NCBI RefSeq assembly: GCF_000472525.1
Contig: NZ_AWZT01000031.1
Coordinates: forward strand, 1-64,000
Source of the DNA: Paraburkholderia dilworthii
GTDB lineage: Bacteria; Pseudomonadota; Gammaproteobacteria; Burkholderiales; Burkholderiaceae
Length of the DNA: 64,000 nt
Direction: 5' to 3'
Numbering within the stretch: the stretch's first letter is position 1; the number at the start of each line of letters is the position of its first letter. Under the pieces are notes generated by a model. The model was not told the DNA's origin. It saw only the letters and a list, made by a program, of their open reading frames with translations, and made no database searches. The translations under genes were made by a program, and so were the position numbers. Below, piece by piece: positions 18,787 to 27,136 of this stretch.

Positions 18787-18823
18787 GGAAAAACATGCCG
18801 TCCGGGTCGCCGGGCGGCATGTT
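18787..18823 (-). terminator. Intrinsic terminator of the LysR gene (bidirectional)
   Basis: A 12-bp stem, AACATGCCGTCC (18792-18803) with GGGCGGCATGTT (18812-18823), containing one G:T pair, lies between convergent genes. On the minus strand it is followed by a T-run (AAAAA at 18789-18793 on the plus strand), directly after the LysR stop. On the plus strand it follows the OmpA-family gene but has only a short T-tract. Confidence 0.75.
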
Positions 18824-18824
18824 G

Positions 18825-19775
18825 TCATTCCGGCCGCGGTATGTTGAGCGGCGCTGCGATGCCCGTCAGGCCGAGCATCAGGTCGTCGCCAGCCCGGCCG
18901 GGCAGCGTCTCGCGGGCCACGTCGAGCCACGCGCGCGCGGCATGCGACAGGTAGCCGTCGCGGCGCCAGCCAATCGCCATTTCCCAGGGAATCTCCGGCT
19001 CGACCACCGGCCGGCAGGTGAACTGCGCGGCATCGAGCCGCCGGCAATAGGGCGCGGGCAGCAGCGCGATGCCGACGCCGGCAAGCACGAGCGCCGCCAT
19101 GAAATCCCAATGCCCGCTGCGCCCGACGATAGTCGGCGCGAATCCCGCCGCGCGGCAGGCGCTGAGCACGACGTCATTGAGCGCGAGGCTTTCGCCGTAG
19201 AACACGAACGGCTCGTTGGCGAGCTGGGCGAGCGGCACTTCGCGAAGCTCGTCCCAGCGCGAGCCGGTGCGCGCGACGAGCCAGAGCAACTGGCGAGTGA
19301 TCGGCAGCACGTCGATATTTTCGGGATCCACCGGCTGGAGCACGCCCCCGAGTTCCAGTTCACCGTTGATCAGCGCGGTCTCGATCGCGCGCGAGCCCTG
19401 CTCGAACAGCTTGAGTTCGATCTTCGGATAGCGCTGGCGGAACGTCGCGATGGCGGGCGTAAAGAGCGAGCCGCCCATCGGCGGAATACCGATGGTGAGC
19501 TCGCCCTGACCAAGCGTGCCGAGGTCGTTCAGTTCGGCTTGCAACTGCGCGTGCGCGGCGAGCACCTCTTGCCCGCGTTGATAGACGATGCGGCCCGCGT
19601 CGGTCAGCACCATCTGGCGGCCGTCGCGCAGCAGCAGTGGCGAGCCGATCTCGTCTTCGAGCGACTTCACCATCTTGCTGATGGTCGGTTGGGTGACGAA
19701 CATCTGCTCGGCGGCGACAGTGAAGCTCTGCTGACGAACGACTTCGACGAAATAGCGCAGCGCACGCAGTTCCAC
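18825..19775 (-). CDS. LysR-family transcriptional regulator
   Basis: A 316-residue LysR-type regulator. The N-terminal winged helix-turn-helix is at about residues 1-60 (RYFVEVVRQQSFTVAAEQ, TQPTISKMVKSLEDEIG, LLLRDGRQMVLTDAG) and the periplasmic-binding-protein-like effector domain follows from about 90 to 290. LysR proteins usually control a divergent neighbour; here the divergent gene is a glycosyltransferase 226 bp away across a tandem repeat. The effector cannot be deduced. Confidence 0.93.
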   Translation of the reverse strand: MELRALRYFVEVVRQQSFTVAAEQMFVTQPTISKMVKSLEDEIGSPLLLRDGRQMVLTDAGRIVYQRGQEVLAAHAQLQAELNDLGTLGQGELTIGIPPMGGSLFTPAIATFRQRYPKIELKLFEQGSRAIETALINGELELGGVLQPVDPENIDVLPITRQLLWLVARTGSRWDELREVPLAQLANEPFVFYGESLALNDVVLSACRAAGFAPTIVGRSGHWDFMAALVLAGVGIALLPAPYCRRLDAAQFTCRPVVEPEIPWEMAIGWRRDGYLSHAARAWLDVARETLPGRAGDDLMLGLTGIAAPLNIPRPE

Positions 19776-19833
19776 GATCGGCTCCAGATTCCATATTGGA
19801 ATGAATCGGCCGATTGTAAGTCATGCTATTTAT

Positions 19834-19895
19834 GGCGACGAGGCGACGAGGGCGACGAGGGCGACGAGGGCGACGAGGGCGACGAGGGCGACGAG
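19834..19895. repeat. 9-bp tandem repeat (GGCGACGAG)
   Basis: Seven head-to-tail copies of GGCGACGAG, one shortened by 1 bp (19843-19850), lie in the 226-bp gap between the divergent LysR and glycosyltransferase genes. The copies are otherwise identical. Such perfect short tandem arrays change copy number by slippage and could alter promoter spacing. Confidence 0.9.
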
Positions 19896-20001
19896 GCGGC
19901 TTTTGGACTCCGCGCAAACCGCGCCCTATATATTGAGATCAGTGTTCTGTCTCGCGCGCTACCATCGTCAGTTTTTGCCGCGCCTGCCGCCGCCTACCCT
20001 C

Positions 20002-20811
20002 ATGACGCCAACTTCTGCCATCTGCATTGTTGTTCCCTGCTACAACGGCGCCTCGACACTCGCTCGCGCGCTCGAAAGCTGCCGACTTCAGCCGGAGGCG
20101 GCGCAGATCATCGTCGTGGATGATGGTTCGACCGATACCTCCGCCGATCTCGTCTTTCAATACGCGCGCTCGGACTCCCGCATCGGTCTGCTGCGCATGC
20201 CCTGCAATGGCGGCGCAGCGCAGGCGCGCAATTGGGGCGCGCTGCACGCGTCGCACGATCTGCTCGCCTTCCTCGACGCCGACGATGAATACCAGCCAGG
20301 CGCGTTGGCAGCGACAAGCGCATTCCTCGCGCAAAACCCGAAGCAGGTGTCGGTGCGGCTCGACGTCGAATACGTCGATTTCCCGATCGAGATCACCAGC
20401 CACCCGGACTTCGCGCACCATGCCGAGACGCTCAGCAATACGGTGCCGAGCAGTCTCGTCGTGCGGCGGGCGGTGTACGGGGCGCTCGGCGGCTTTCCGA
20501 TGGACGAAACCTTTCGCCGTATCGGCGGCGAAGACGGCGCGTTCTCGTGGGCGCTGCGCGAGCTTTTCGGCAATCCGCGGCTGGCGGACGCGAAGCGCGT
20601 GCGCATGCATTACCACCCGGGCATTCATGCGGAACGCTATTTCCGCATTGCATTCGGCTGGCTGACGCCGGATCCCGCCGACGTCGACGATGCTTTCCGC
20701 TTTTCCCGGCAGTTCCTCGATAGGGCGATTGCGGGCGTCATCCAGTTGCACAACGCGCAGATGACCGCGGAAGCTCCCGCGCAAGCGGTGGGCGGCGCGG
20801 CTGCGGCATGA
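20002..20811 (+). CDS. Family 2 glycosyltransferase
   Basis: About 269 residues with a GT-A fold. It opens with the nucleotide-sugar binding strand CIVVPCYNGASTLARALESC, then IIVVDDGSTD and the metal-binding FLDADDEY (DxD-like). The start at 20002 gives MTPTSAICIVVP; an upstream in-frame ATG at 19801 would translate through the 9-bp repeat and is not preferred. Acceptor and sugar are unknown. No other polysaccharide genes lie next to it. Confidence 0.85.
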   Translation: MTPTSAICIVVPCYNGASTLARALESCRLQPEAAQIIVVDDGSTDTSADLVFQYARSDSRIGLLRMPCNGGAAQARNWGALHASHDLLAFLDADDEYQPGALAATSAFLAQNPKQVSVRLDVEYVDFPIEITSHPDFAHHAETLSNTVPSSLVVRRAVYGALGGFPMDETFRRIGGEDGAFSWALRELFGNPRLADAKRVRMHYHPGIHAERYFRIAFGWLTPDPADVDDAFRFSRQFLDRAIAGVIQLHNAQMTAEAPAQAVGGAAAA

Positions 20812-20914
20812 GTCATCCGGAAGGCCCGACAGAAGCCTCCGACAAGCAAGTCCAACAAGCCGCGCCGTACGCCGCCGCAAACCCATCGCGCGCCCGGAAG
20901 CCATCTCGATTTGC

Positions 20915-20920
20915 TACAAT
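20915..20920 (+). promoter_or_regulatory. -10 element of the ahcY operon
   Basis: TACAAT at 20915-20920 would start a transcript near 20927, just ahead of the riboswitch. No clear -35 was found at 17-18 bp spacing. Confidence 0.5.
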
Positions 20921-20931
20921 CGCCGTTCGTC

Positions 20932-21062
20932 TTCGAGGAGCGTTGCGACGGGTACCGCGAATCAGCATATTCGCCGGCCGCCCGCCAGGCTCGGAGGCTT
21001 CAATCGGAGGGCCAGGATGCGCATAGCGCTTTCCCATCCACCGCATCGAACCGCGCTCACGT
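20932..21062 (+). ncRNA. S-adenosylhomocysteine (SAH) riboswitch
   Basis: The leader of ahcY carries the conserved SAH riboswitch elements in order: TTCGAGGAGCGTTGCGACGG (about 20932-20951), CCAGGCTCGGAGGCTTCAATC (about 20985-21005), and the 3' strand AACCGCGCTCACG (about 21049-21061) whose CGCTC pairs back to GAGCG. A long variable stem lies between. This class senses SAH and turns on genes that remove it, which matches the downstream adenosylhomocysteinase. It ends about 35 bp before the start codon, so the SD AAGGAGG (21087 region) could be controlled through it. Confidence 0.9.
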
Positions 21063-21097
21063 CAAATTTCTAGTCACTACTTAGAAAGGAGGGCGTG

Positions 21098-22519
21098 ATG
21101 AACGCCGCAGTTATCGATTCCCAAGCTTCCCAGGACTACATCGTTGCCGACATGTCGCTTGCCGACTGGGGCCGCAAGGAACTCACCATTGCAGAGACGG
21201 AAATGCCCGGTCTCATGCAAACGCGTGACGAGTACAAGGCGCAGCAGCCGCTGAAGGGCGCGCGCATCGCAGGTTCGCTGCACATGACGATCCAGACCGG
21301 CGTGCTGATCGAAACGCTGACCGCGCTCGGCGCGGACGTGCGCTGGGCTTCGTGCAACATCTTCTCGACGCAGGATCACGCGGCCGCCGCTATCGCCAAG
21401 GCCGGCACGCCGGTGTTCGCGTTCAAGGGCGAGTCGCTCGACGAATACTGGGAGTTCTCGCACCGCATTTTCGAATGGCCGAACGGCGAGTTCGCCAACA
21501 TGATTCTCGACGACGGCGGCGACGCGACGTTGCTGCTGATCCTCGGCTCGAAAGCTGAGAAAGACCGCTCGGTGATCGCCAAGCCGACCAACGAGGAAGA
21601 AGTCGCGCTGTACAAGTCGATCGAGCGTCACCTCGATGCCGACCCGACGTGGTACTCCACGCGTCTCGCGCATATCAAGGGCGTGACGGAAGAAACTACG
21701 ACCGGCGTGCATCGTCTGTATCAGATGGAAAAGGAAGGCCGCCTGCCGTTCCCGGCCATCAACGTCAACGACTCGGTCACCAAGTCGAAGTTCGACAACC
21801 TGTATGGCTGCCGCGAGTCGCTCGTCGACGGCATCAAGCGCGCGACCGACGTGATGATCGCGGGCAAGATCGCGGTGATTGCAGGTTACGGCGACGTGGG
21901 CAAAGGCTGCGCGCAATCGCTGCGCGGTCTGGGCGCGACAGTGTGGGTCACGGAAATCGATCCCATCTGCGCATTGCAGGCTGCGATGGAAGGCTACCGC
22001 GTCGTGACGATGGAATACGCGGCTGACAAGGCCGACATCTTCGTGACGGCAACCGGCAATTACCACGTGATCAACCACGATCACATGAAGGCGATGCGCC
22101 ACAACGCGATCGTCTGCAACATCGGTCACTTCGATTCGGAAATCGACGTGGCGTCGACGCGCCAATACCAGTGGGACAACATCAAGCCGCAAGTCGACCA
22201 CATCATTTTCCCGGACGGCAAGCGCGTGATTCTGCTGGCCGAAGGCCGTCTCGTGAACCTGGGCTGCGCGACGGGTCACCCGTCGTTCGTGATGTCGAAC
22301 TCGTTCACGAACCAGACGCTTGCGCAGATCGAACTGTTCACGCAAGGCGCGAAGTACGAGAACCGCGTGTACGTGCTGCCAAAGCATCTGGACGAGAAGG
22401 TTGCGCGTCTGCATCTGGCGCGTATCGGCGCGAACCTGACCGTGCTGTCGGACGCGCAAGCGGGCTACATCGGCGTCGACAAGAACGGTCCGTTCAAGCC
22501 GAACCACTACCGCTACTAA
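21098..22519 (+). CDS. ahcY: Adenosylhomocysteinase
   Basis: A 473-residue enzyme that hydrolyses S-adenosylhomocysteine to adenosine and homocysteine, relieving product inhibition of methyltransferases. Signature 1 (SCNIFSTQDHAAAAI) and the NAD-binding GKIAVIAGYGDVGKGCAQSL segment are intact, as is the C-terminal NGPFKPNHYRY end that closes the neighbouring subunit's NAD site. A GTG at 21095 is directly adjacent; the ATG at 21098 follows AAGGAGG at a good distance. First gene of the riboswitch-led operon. Confidence 0.98.
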   Translation: MNAAVIDSQASQDYIVADMSLADWGRKELTIAETEMPGLMQTRDEYKAQQPLKGARIAGSLHMTIQTGVLIETLTALGADVRWASCNIFSTQDHAAAAIAKAGTPVFAFKGESLDEYWEFSHRIFEWPNGEFANMILDDGGDATLLLILGSKAEKDRSVIAKPTNEEEVALYKSIERHLDADPTWYSTRLAHIKGVTEETTTGVHRLYQMEKEGRLPFPAINVNDSVTKSKFDNLYGCRESLVDGIKRATDVMIAGKIAVIAGYGDVGKGCAQSLRGLGATVWVTEIDPICALQAAMEGYRVVTMEYAADKADIFVTATGNYHVINHDHMKAMRHNAIVCNIGHFDSEIDVASTRQYQWDNIKPQVDHIIFPDGKRVILLAEGRLVNLGCATGHPSFVMSNSFTNQTLAQIELFTQGAKYENRVYVLPKHLDEKVARLHLARIGANLTVLSDAQAGYIGVDKNGPFKPNHYRY

Positions 22520-22671
22520 GCGCATGCGTGGCAGGACGCCCTTTGCGCGCCAAGCGCGAGGGTGTCCTCGAAGCATGGTGGTGTGACGACGGGGCGGCGC
22601 GCAAGCGCCGCTTTGCTCGCCATGCCCGCCTCCTTTCGTTCAACGGACATCCTGCCTGCAAGGAGCTTTAC

Positions 22672-23025
22672 ATGACCGTGCTGCTGACCTGGCTGATCAA
22701 TGCGCTCGCGCTCCTGATCATCACCTACCTCGTTCCGTCGATTCATATCCGCAGCTTCGGCACGGCATTGATCGTCGCGGTCGTGCTCGGACTGATCAAC
22801 ACGGTGCTGCGACCCGTGCTGATCCTGTTGACGCTGCCTGTCACGATTGTCACGCTCGGGCTCTTCATTCTGGTGGTTAATGCGCTCTGCTTCTGGCTGT
22901 GCGCGTCGCTGCTGAAGGGTTTCGAAGTGTCGGGGTTCTGGTCGGCGTTCTTCGGCTCGATTCTGTACAGCATCGTTTCGTGGCTGCTGTCCGCGCTTAT
23001 TTTCGGCAACCGCAGTCTCGGTTGA
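22672..23025 (+). CDS. Phage-holin-family (DUF360-like) small membrane protein
   Basis: A 117-residue protein almost entirely made of four hydrophobic helices (LLTWLINALALLIITYLVP; GTALIVAVVLGLINTVL; ILLTLPVTIVTLGLFILVVN; FWSAFFGSILYSIVSWLLS). It belongs to the widespread mycobacterial-type/holin 4 superfamily; despite the name it is not a lysis protein in most genomes. AAGGAG precedes the ATG at 22672. Its conserved place between ahcY and metF is common in Burkholderiaceae, but the reason is unknown. Confidence 0.85.
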   Translation: MTVLLTWLINALALLIITYLVPSIHIRSFGTALIVAVVLGLINTVLRPVLILLTLPVTIVTLGLFILVVNALCFWLCASLLKGFEVSGFWSAFFGSILYSIVSWLLSALIFGNRSLG

Positions 23026-23036
23026 CATACTGAACC

Positions 23037-23867
23037 ATGAACCCGATCGAACTTTCATTCGAATTCTTCCCGCCGAAAACGCAGGAAGGCGTCGACAAGC
23101 TGCGCGCCACGCGTGCGCAACTCGCTTTGCTCAAGCCCAAATTCGTGTCTGTCACGTTTGGCGCGGGAGGCTCGACGCAACAGGGCACGCTCGATACCGT
23201 CGTCGATATGGCGAAGGAGGGGCTCGAGGCGGCGCCGCATCTGTCGTGCATCGGCTCGTCAAAAGAGAGCCTTCGCGCGATTCTCAACGAGTACCGCGCG
23301 CATGGCATTCGCCATATCGTCGCGCTGCGTGGCGATCTGCCGTCCGGTATGGGCGAAGTCGGCGAGTTGCGTTATGCGTCGGAACTGGTGAGCTTTATCC
23401 GTGCCGAGTTCGGCGACTGGTTCTGGATCGAGGTGGCGGGCTATCCGGAGTATCACCCGCAGTCGCGCTCGCCGCGTCACGATCTGGAAAACTTTGCCCG
23501 CAAGGTAAAGGCCGGCGCCAATTCCGCGATCACGCAGTACTTCTTCAATGCGGACGCGTACTTCCGTTTCGTCGACGATGCCAGGAAGCTCGGCGTGGAC
23601 GTGCCGATCGTGCCGGGCATCATGCCGATCACGAACTTCTCGCAACTGATGCGCTTTTCGGAGATGTGCGGCGCGGAAGTGCCGCGCTGGATCGCGCGCC
23701 GGCTGGAGAGTTTCGGCGACGACCGCGAGTCGATCCGCGCGTTCGGGCTCGACGTGGTGACGGACCTATGCAAGCGTCTGGTCGACGCGAAGGTGCCTGG
23801 TTTGCACTTCTATACGCTTAACGGCGCTGCGGCGACCCGGGCGATTTGCGAGCGGTTGGGCGGCTGA
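23037..23867 (+). CDS. metF: Methylenetetrahydrofolate reductase
   Basis: A 276-residue FAD-dependent TIM-barrel enzyme that reduces 5,10-methylene-THF to 5-methyl-THF, the methyl donor for remaking methionine from the homocysteine released by AhcY. Typical landmarks: ELSFEFFPPKTQEG at the N-terminus (catalytic Glu region), VTFGAGGST, LRGDLP, and GANSAITQYFFN. It starts 11 bp after the membrane gene, so riboswitch-controlled co-expression with ahcY is likely. Confidence 0.97.
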   Translation: MNPIELSFEFFPPKTQEGVDKLRATRAQLALLKPKFVSVTFGAGGSTQQGTLDTVVDMAKEGLEAAPHLSCIGSSKESLRAILNEYRAHGIRHIVALRGDLPSGMGEVGELRYASELVSFIRAEFGDWFWIEVAGYPEYHPQSRSPRHDLENFARKVKAGANSAITQYFFNADAYFRFVDDARKLGVDVPIVPGIMPITNFSQLMRFSEMCGAEVPRWIARRLESFGDDRESIRAFGLDVVTDLCKRLVDAKVPGLHFYTLNGAAATRAICERLGG

Positions 23868-24260
23868 ACTACGTTGTTGCTGGCTGAAGATCCAGCTTCC
23901 GCTCGTGCTTGCCAGGACGCCGCGCGAAGCAGGCGCGGCGGGCCTGGTGAGCCGTTTCTTCTTTGTTGCCCTAGGCCCCCCACCAAAGCTGGTTCCGTCA
24001 ATTCAAAGCGAATCGCCTGAATGCCCCGCTCTGAAAGACTTTCGAAAGAACCCGCCTGATATCCGCTGCGCTTGCGTCGTGCAGCTTATGCGCGCCGGGT
24101 TTGATTTCGCGCCGGACCGATCGGCAGGCCGAACGCCGAACTGCCCGTGCAGGCGCGCCGGCGGCGGCGTCGCCGATAATTTCCTCCGCTTGTGACACCG
24201 GGGAAAGCTCAGTAATATCGCGCTACGCTGGCGTCAGCCAGCCCCGAACCTGGAGGAAAC
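23868..24260 (+). other. Intergenic region between metF and dppA
   Basis: A 393-bp region with no supported gene. It contains GC-rich inverted stretches near 23910-23950 (CCAGGACGCCGCGC and GCGCGGCGGGCCTGG), which could fold after metF but lack a T-run. A CCTGGAGG ribosome site lies just before dppA. No promoter could be picked out with confidence. Confidence 0.5.
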
Positions 24261-25889
24261 ATGAAGCAAAACAACCTGTTGCGCGCCGCGCGTGTTACGA
24301 CGCTCGTCGCAGCTGCAGCGGCATCGCTGGTGGGCGCGAACAGCGCGCGCGCCGAGATACCGAACAAGACACTCGTTTACTGCTCAGAAGGCAGCCCCGC
24401 GGGTTTCGATCCGGCCCAATACACCACGGGCACCGATTTCACGGCCAATACGTTCACCGTCTATAACCGCCTCGTCGAGTTCGAGCGCGGCGGCACCAAG
24501 GTCGAGCCGGGCCTCGCGGAAAAGTGGGATGTCTCCGCTGACGGCAAGACGTACACGTTCCATCTGCGTCATGGCGTGAAGTTCCAGACCACGTCGTTCT
24601 TCAAGCCGACGCGCGAATTCAATGCGGACGACGTCGTCTTCACGTTCGAGCGCATGCTCGACACGAATCAGCCGTTCCGCAAGGCCTACCCGGTGCAGTT
24701 CCCGTACTTCACGGACATGGGTCTCGACAAGCTGATCACGAAGGTCGAAAAGGTCGACCCGTACACGGTCAAGTTCACGCTGAAGGAAGTCAACGCGCCG
24801 TTCATCCAAAACATGGCAATGGAGTACGCGTCGATCCTGTCGGCTGAATATGGCGATCAGTTGCTGAAGGCGGGCAAGGCCGCCGACATCAACCAGTTCC
24901 CGGTCGGCACGGGTCCGTTCATCTTCCGCAGCTATACGAAAGACGCGACCATCCGTTTCGACGGCAATCCCGATTACTGGAAGCCGAACGCGGTCAAGGT
25001 TTCGAAGCTGATCTTCTCGATTACTCCGGACGCCGGCGTACGCGTACAGAAGTTAAAGCGTGACGAATGCCAGGTGATGAGCTATCCGCGTCCGGCCGAC
25101 ATCGCGCCGCTGAAGGCCGAATCGAATCTCGCCATGCCGTCGCAGCCCGGCTTCAACCTGGGTTATCTCGCGTACAACGTGACGCATAAGCCGGTGGACA
25201 AGGTCGAAGTGCGTCAGGCGCTCGACATGGCGATCAACAAGAAGGCGATCATCGACTCGGTGTACCAGGGCGCGGGCCAGGCCGCCACGAACCCGATGCC
25301 GCCGACGCAATGGTCGTATGACAAGAACCTGAAGAGCGCGTCGTACAGCACCGATAAAGCCAAGGCGCTGCTCGCCAAGGCCGGCTATCCGAACGGCTTC
25401 GACATCACGCTGTGGGCAATGCCAGTGCAACGCGCATACAACCCGAACGCGCGCCTCATGGCGGAAATGATCCAGGCCGACTGGGCCAAGATCGGCGTGA
25501 AGGCGAAGATCGTCACGTACGAATGGGGTGAGTACATCAAGCGCGCCCACGCAGGCGAGGACGACACGATGCTGATCGGCTGGACCGGCGACAATGGCGA
25601 TCCGGACAACTGGCTCGGCACGCTGCTCGGCTGCGAGGCGGTGAATGGCAACAACTTCTCGAAGTGGTGCTACAAGCCGTTTGACGATCTGATCCAGAAA
25701 GGCCGCTCGACGTCCGACCAGGGCGCGCGCACCACGGCATACATGCAGGCGCAACAGATCTTCGCGCAGCAACTGCCGTTCTCGCCGATCGCTCATTCGA
25801 CGGTCTACCAGCCTGTCAGCAAGAAGGTGGTCGACATGCGTATCGAGCCGCTCGGCTATGCTCGCTTCGACGGCGTCAGCGTCAAGTAA
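24261..25889 (+). CDS. dppA: Dipeptide ABC transporter substrate-binding protein
   Basis: A 542-residue periplasmic SBP_bac_5 protein. The N-terminal signal peptide ends near residue 31 (NSARA then EIPNK). Typical family segments follow: LVYCSEGSPAGFDPAQYTTG, EPGLAEKWDVSADGKTYTFH, FPVGTGPFIF, and the C-terminal WTGDNGDPDNWLGTLLGC loop. It binds a dipeptide, or another DppA ligand such as heme or delta-aminolevulinate, and hands it to DppBCDF. First gene of the dpp operon. Confidence 0.93.
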   Translation: MKQNNLLRAARVTTLVAAAAASLVGANSARAEIPNKTLVYCSEGSPAGFDPAQYTTGTDFTANTFTVYNRLVEFERGGTKVEPGLAEKWDVSADGKTYTFHLRHGVKFQTTSFFKPTREFNADDVVFTFERMLDTNQPFRKAYPVQFPYFTDMGLDKLITKVEKVDPYTVKFTLKEVNAPFIQNMAMEYASILSAEYGDQLLKAGKAADINQFPVGTGPFIFRSYTKDATIRFDGNPDYWKPNAVKVSKLIFSITPDAGVRVQKLKRDECQVMSYPRPADIAPLKAESNLAMPSQPGFNLGYLAYNVTHKPVDKVEVRQALDMAINKKAIIDSVYQGAGQAATNPMPPTQWSYDKNLKSASYSTDKAKALLAKAGYPNGFDITLWAMPVQRAYNPNARLMAEMIQADWAKIGVKAKIVTYEWGEYIKRAHAGEDDTMLIGWTGDNGDPDNWLGTLLGCEAVNGNNFSKWCYKPFDDLIQKGRSTSDQGARTTAYMQAQQIFAQQLPFSPIAHSTVYQPVSKKVVDMRIEPLGYARFDGVSVK

Positions 25890-25968
25890 GGCGCCCGATA
25901 TTGCGTCAGGCAAGTCGTAAATTCGCGCAGTACGCTTTTCGCACGGTTAGAAAACTGGTCGAAATGGT

Positions 25969-26012
25969 CCGGCGACCGGGGTCACGAGCCCTCGTCGCCG
26001 GTTGCGTTTTTT
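25969..26012 (+). terminator. Hairpin with T-run between dppA and dppB
   Basis: CCGGCGAC (25969-25976) pairs with GTCGCCGG (25994-26001), with further GGG/CCC pairing inside, and TTTTTT (26007-26012) follows 5 nt later. Sitting in the 149-bp gap after the binding-protein gene, it looks like a partial terminator that would leave dppA mRNA more abundant than dppBCDF, a common pattern for binding-protein transporters. Confidence 0.6.
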
Positions 26013-26038
26013 CTTCATCAAGACCATAGGGACGAACC

Positions 26039-27049
26039 ATGTTCCGCTTTGTTTTGCGCCGCATAGGCATGGTGATACCGACGTTCATCGGCATCACGAT
26101 CCTTGCATTCGCGCTGATTCACCTGATACCGGGCGACCCCATCGAAGTGATGATGGGCGAGCGCGGCGTCGATCCGGCGATGCATGCCGCAGCTATGCAC
26201 CGGCTAGGACTCGACGAACCTTTGCCGATGCAGTACGTCCATTACATTGGCCGCGCGGTGCATGGCGACCTCGGCACCTCCATCATCACCAACACCAGCG
26301 TCATGGGCGAATTTCTCGCCCGCTTCCCCGCCACCGTGGAACTGTCGATTTGCGCGATGCTATTTGCGTTGATCGTCGGCCTGCCGGCGGGCGTGTTCGC
26401 GGCGCTCAGGCGCGGCACGGCGGTCGATCACGGTGTGATGGGCACGGCGCTGACCGGCTATTCGATGCCGATCTTCTGGTGGGGCTTGATCCTCATCATG
26501 GTGTTCTCGGTCAAGCTCGGCTGGACGCCGGTGTCGGGCCGCATTGCGGTGGAATACGACATTCCGCACGTGACCGGCTTCATGCTGATCGACGCAATGA
26601 TGTCCACCGACGAAGGCGCGTTCAAGTCTGCACTGAGCCATCTCATTCTGCCGGCGATTGTGCTCGGCACGATTCCGCTCGCGGTCGTCGCGCGCATGAC
26701 GCGTTCGTCGATGCTCGAAGTGCTGCGTGAGGACTACATTCGCACGGCGCGCGCCAAGGGTCTGTCGCCGGGGCGTGTGATCGTCGTGCATGCATTGCGC
26801 AATGCGCTGATTCCGGTCGTGACGGTGATCGGTTTGCAGATCGGCACGTTGCTCGCGGGCGCGGTGCTGACGGAGACGCTTTTTTCGTGGCCGGGTATCG
26901 GCAAGTGGCTGATCGACGCGATCGGACGACGCGATTATCCGGTGGTGCAGGGCGGTATTCTGATGATCGCCACGTTGGTGATTATCGTGAACCTCGTCGT
27001 CGATCTGTTATACGGCGTGCTCAACCCGCGCATTCGCCATACGAGGTAA
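26039..27049 (+). CDS. dppB: Dipeptide ABC transporter permease DppB
   Basis: A 336-residue inner-membrane permease with about six membrane helices. It begins FRFVLRRIGMVIPTFIGIT, typical of DppB/OppB, and carries the EAA loop (EVLREDYIRTARAKGLSPGRVIVVHALRNA, about residues 225-255) that contacts the ATPases. It pairs with DppC to form the channel. Confidence 0.95.
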   Translation: MFRFVLRRIGMVIPTFIGITILAFALIHLIPGDPIEVMMGERGVDPAMHAAAMHRLGLDEPLPMQYVHYIGRAVHGDLGTSIITNTSVMGEFLARFPATVELSICAMLFALIVGLPAGVFAALRRGTAVDHGVMGTALTGYSMPIFWWGLILIMVFSVKLGWTPVSGRIAVEYDIPHVTGFMLIDAMMSTDEGAFKSALSHLILPAIVLGTIPLAVVARMTRSSMLEVLREDYIRTARAKGLSPGRVIVVHALRNALIPVVTVIGLQIGTLLAGAVLTETLFSWPGIGKWLIDAIGRRDYPVVQGGILMIATLVIIVNLVVDLLYGVLNPRIRHTR

Positions 27050-27055
27050 GGACAT

Positions 27056-27128
27056 GAACCCCCACGCTCACTTACGTTCGCTGCCCCCCGAAGGGGCGCG
27101 TGCCTCCCTTGAGGCGGCTCGGCCGGAG
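27056..27128. repeat. Dispersed palindromic (REP-like) element inside the dpp operon
   Basis: Two small hairpins lie side by side: GCCCC..GAA..GGGGC (27083-27097) and GCCTC..CCTT..GAGGC (27102-27115), preceded by CCCCCACGCTCACTTACGTTCGCTG. I recall nearly the same sequence as a frequent intergenic repeat in Burkholderiales. It fills the dppB-dppC gap, unlike the overlapping junctions further down the operon. Family identity is from memory. Confidence 0.65.
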
Positions 27129-27136
27129 GCATGACG

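Noticed and set aside
19801..20001. Longer start for the glycosyltransferase through the 9-bp array
   Set aside because: It would add an ATR-repeat leader before the GT-A fold; the ATG at 20002 matches the normal family start.
22672..23025. Prophage origin of the holin-family gene
   Set aside because: It sits inside a housekeeping operon with no other phage genes; the family name is historical.
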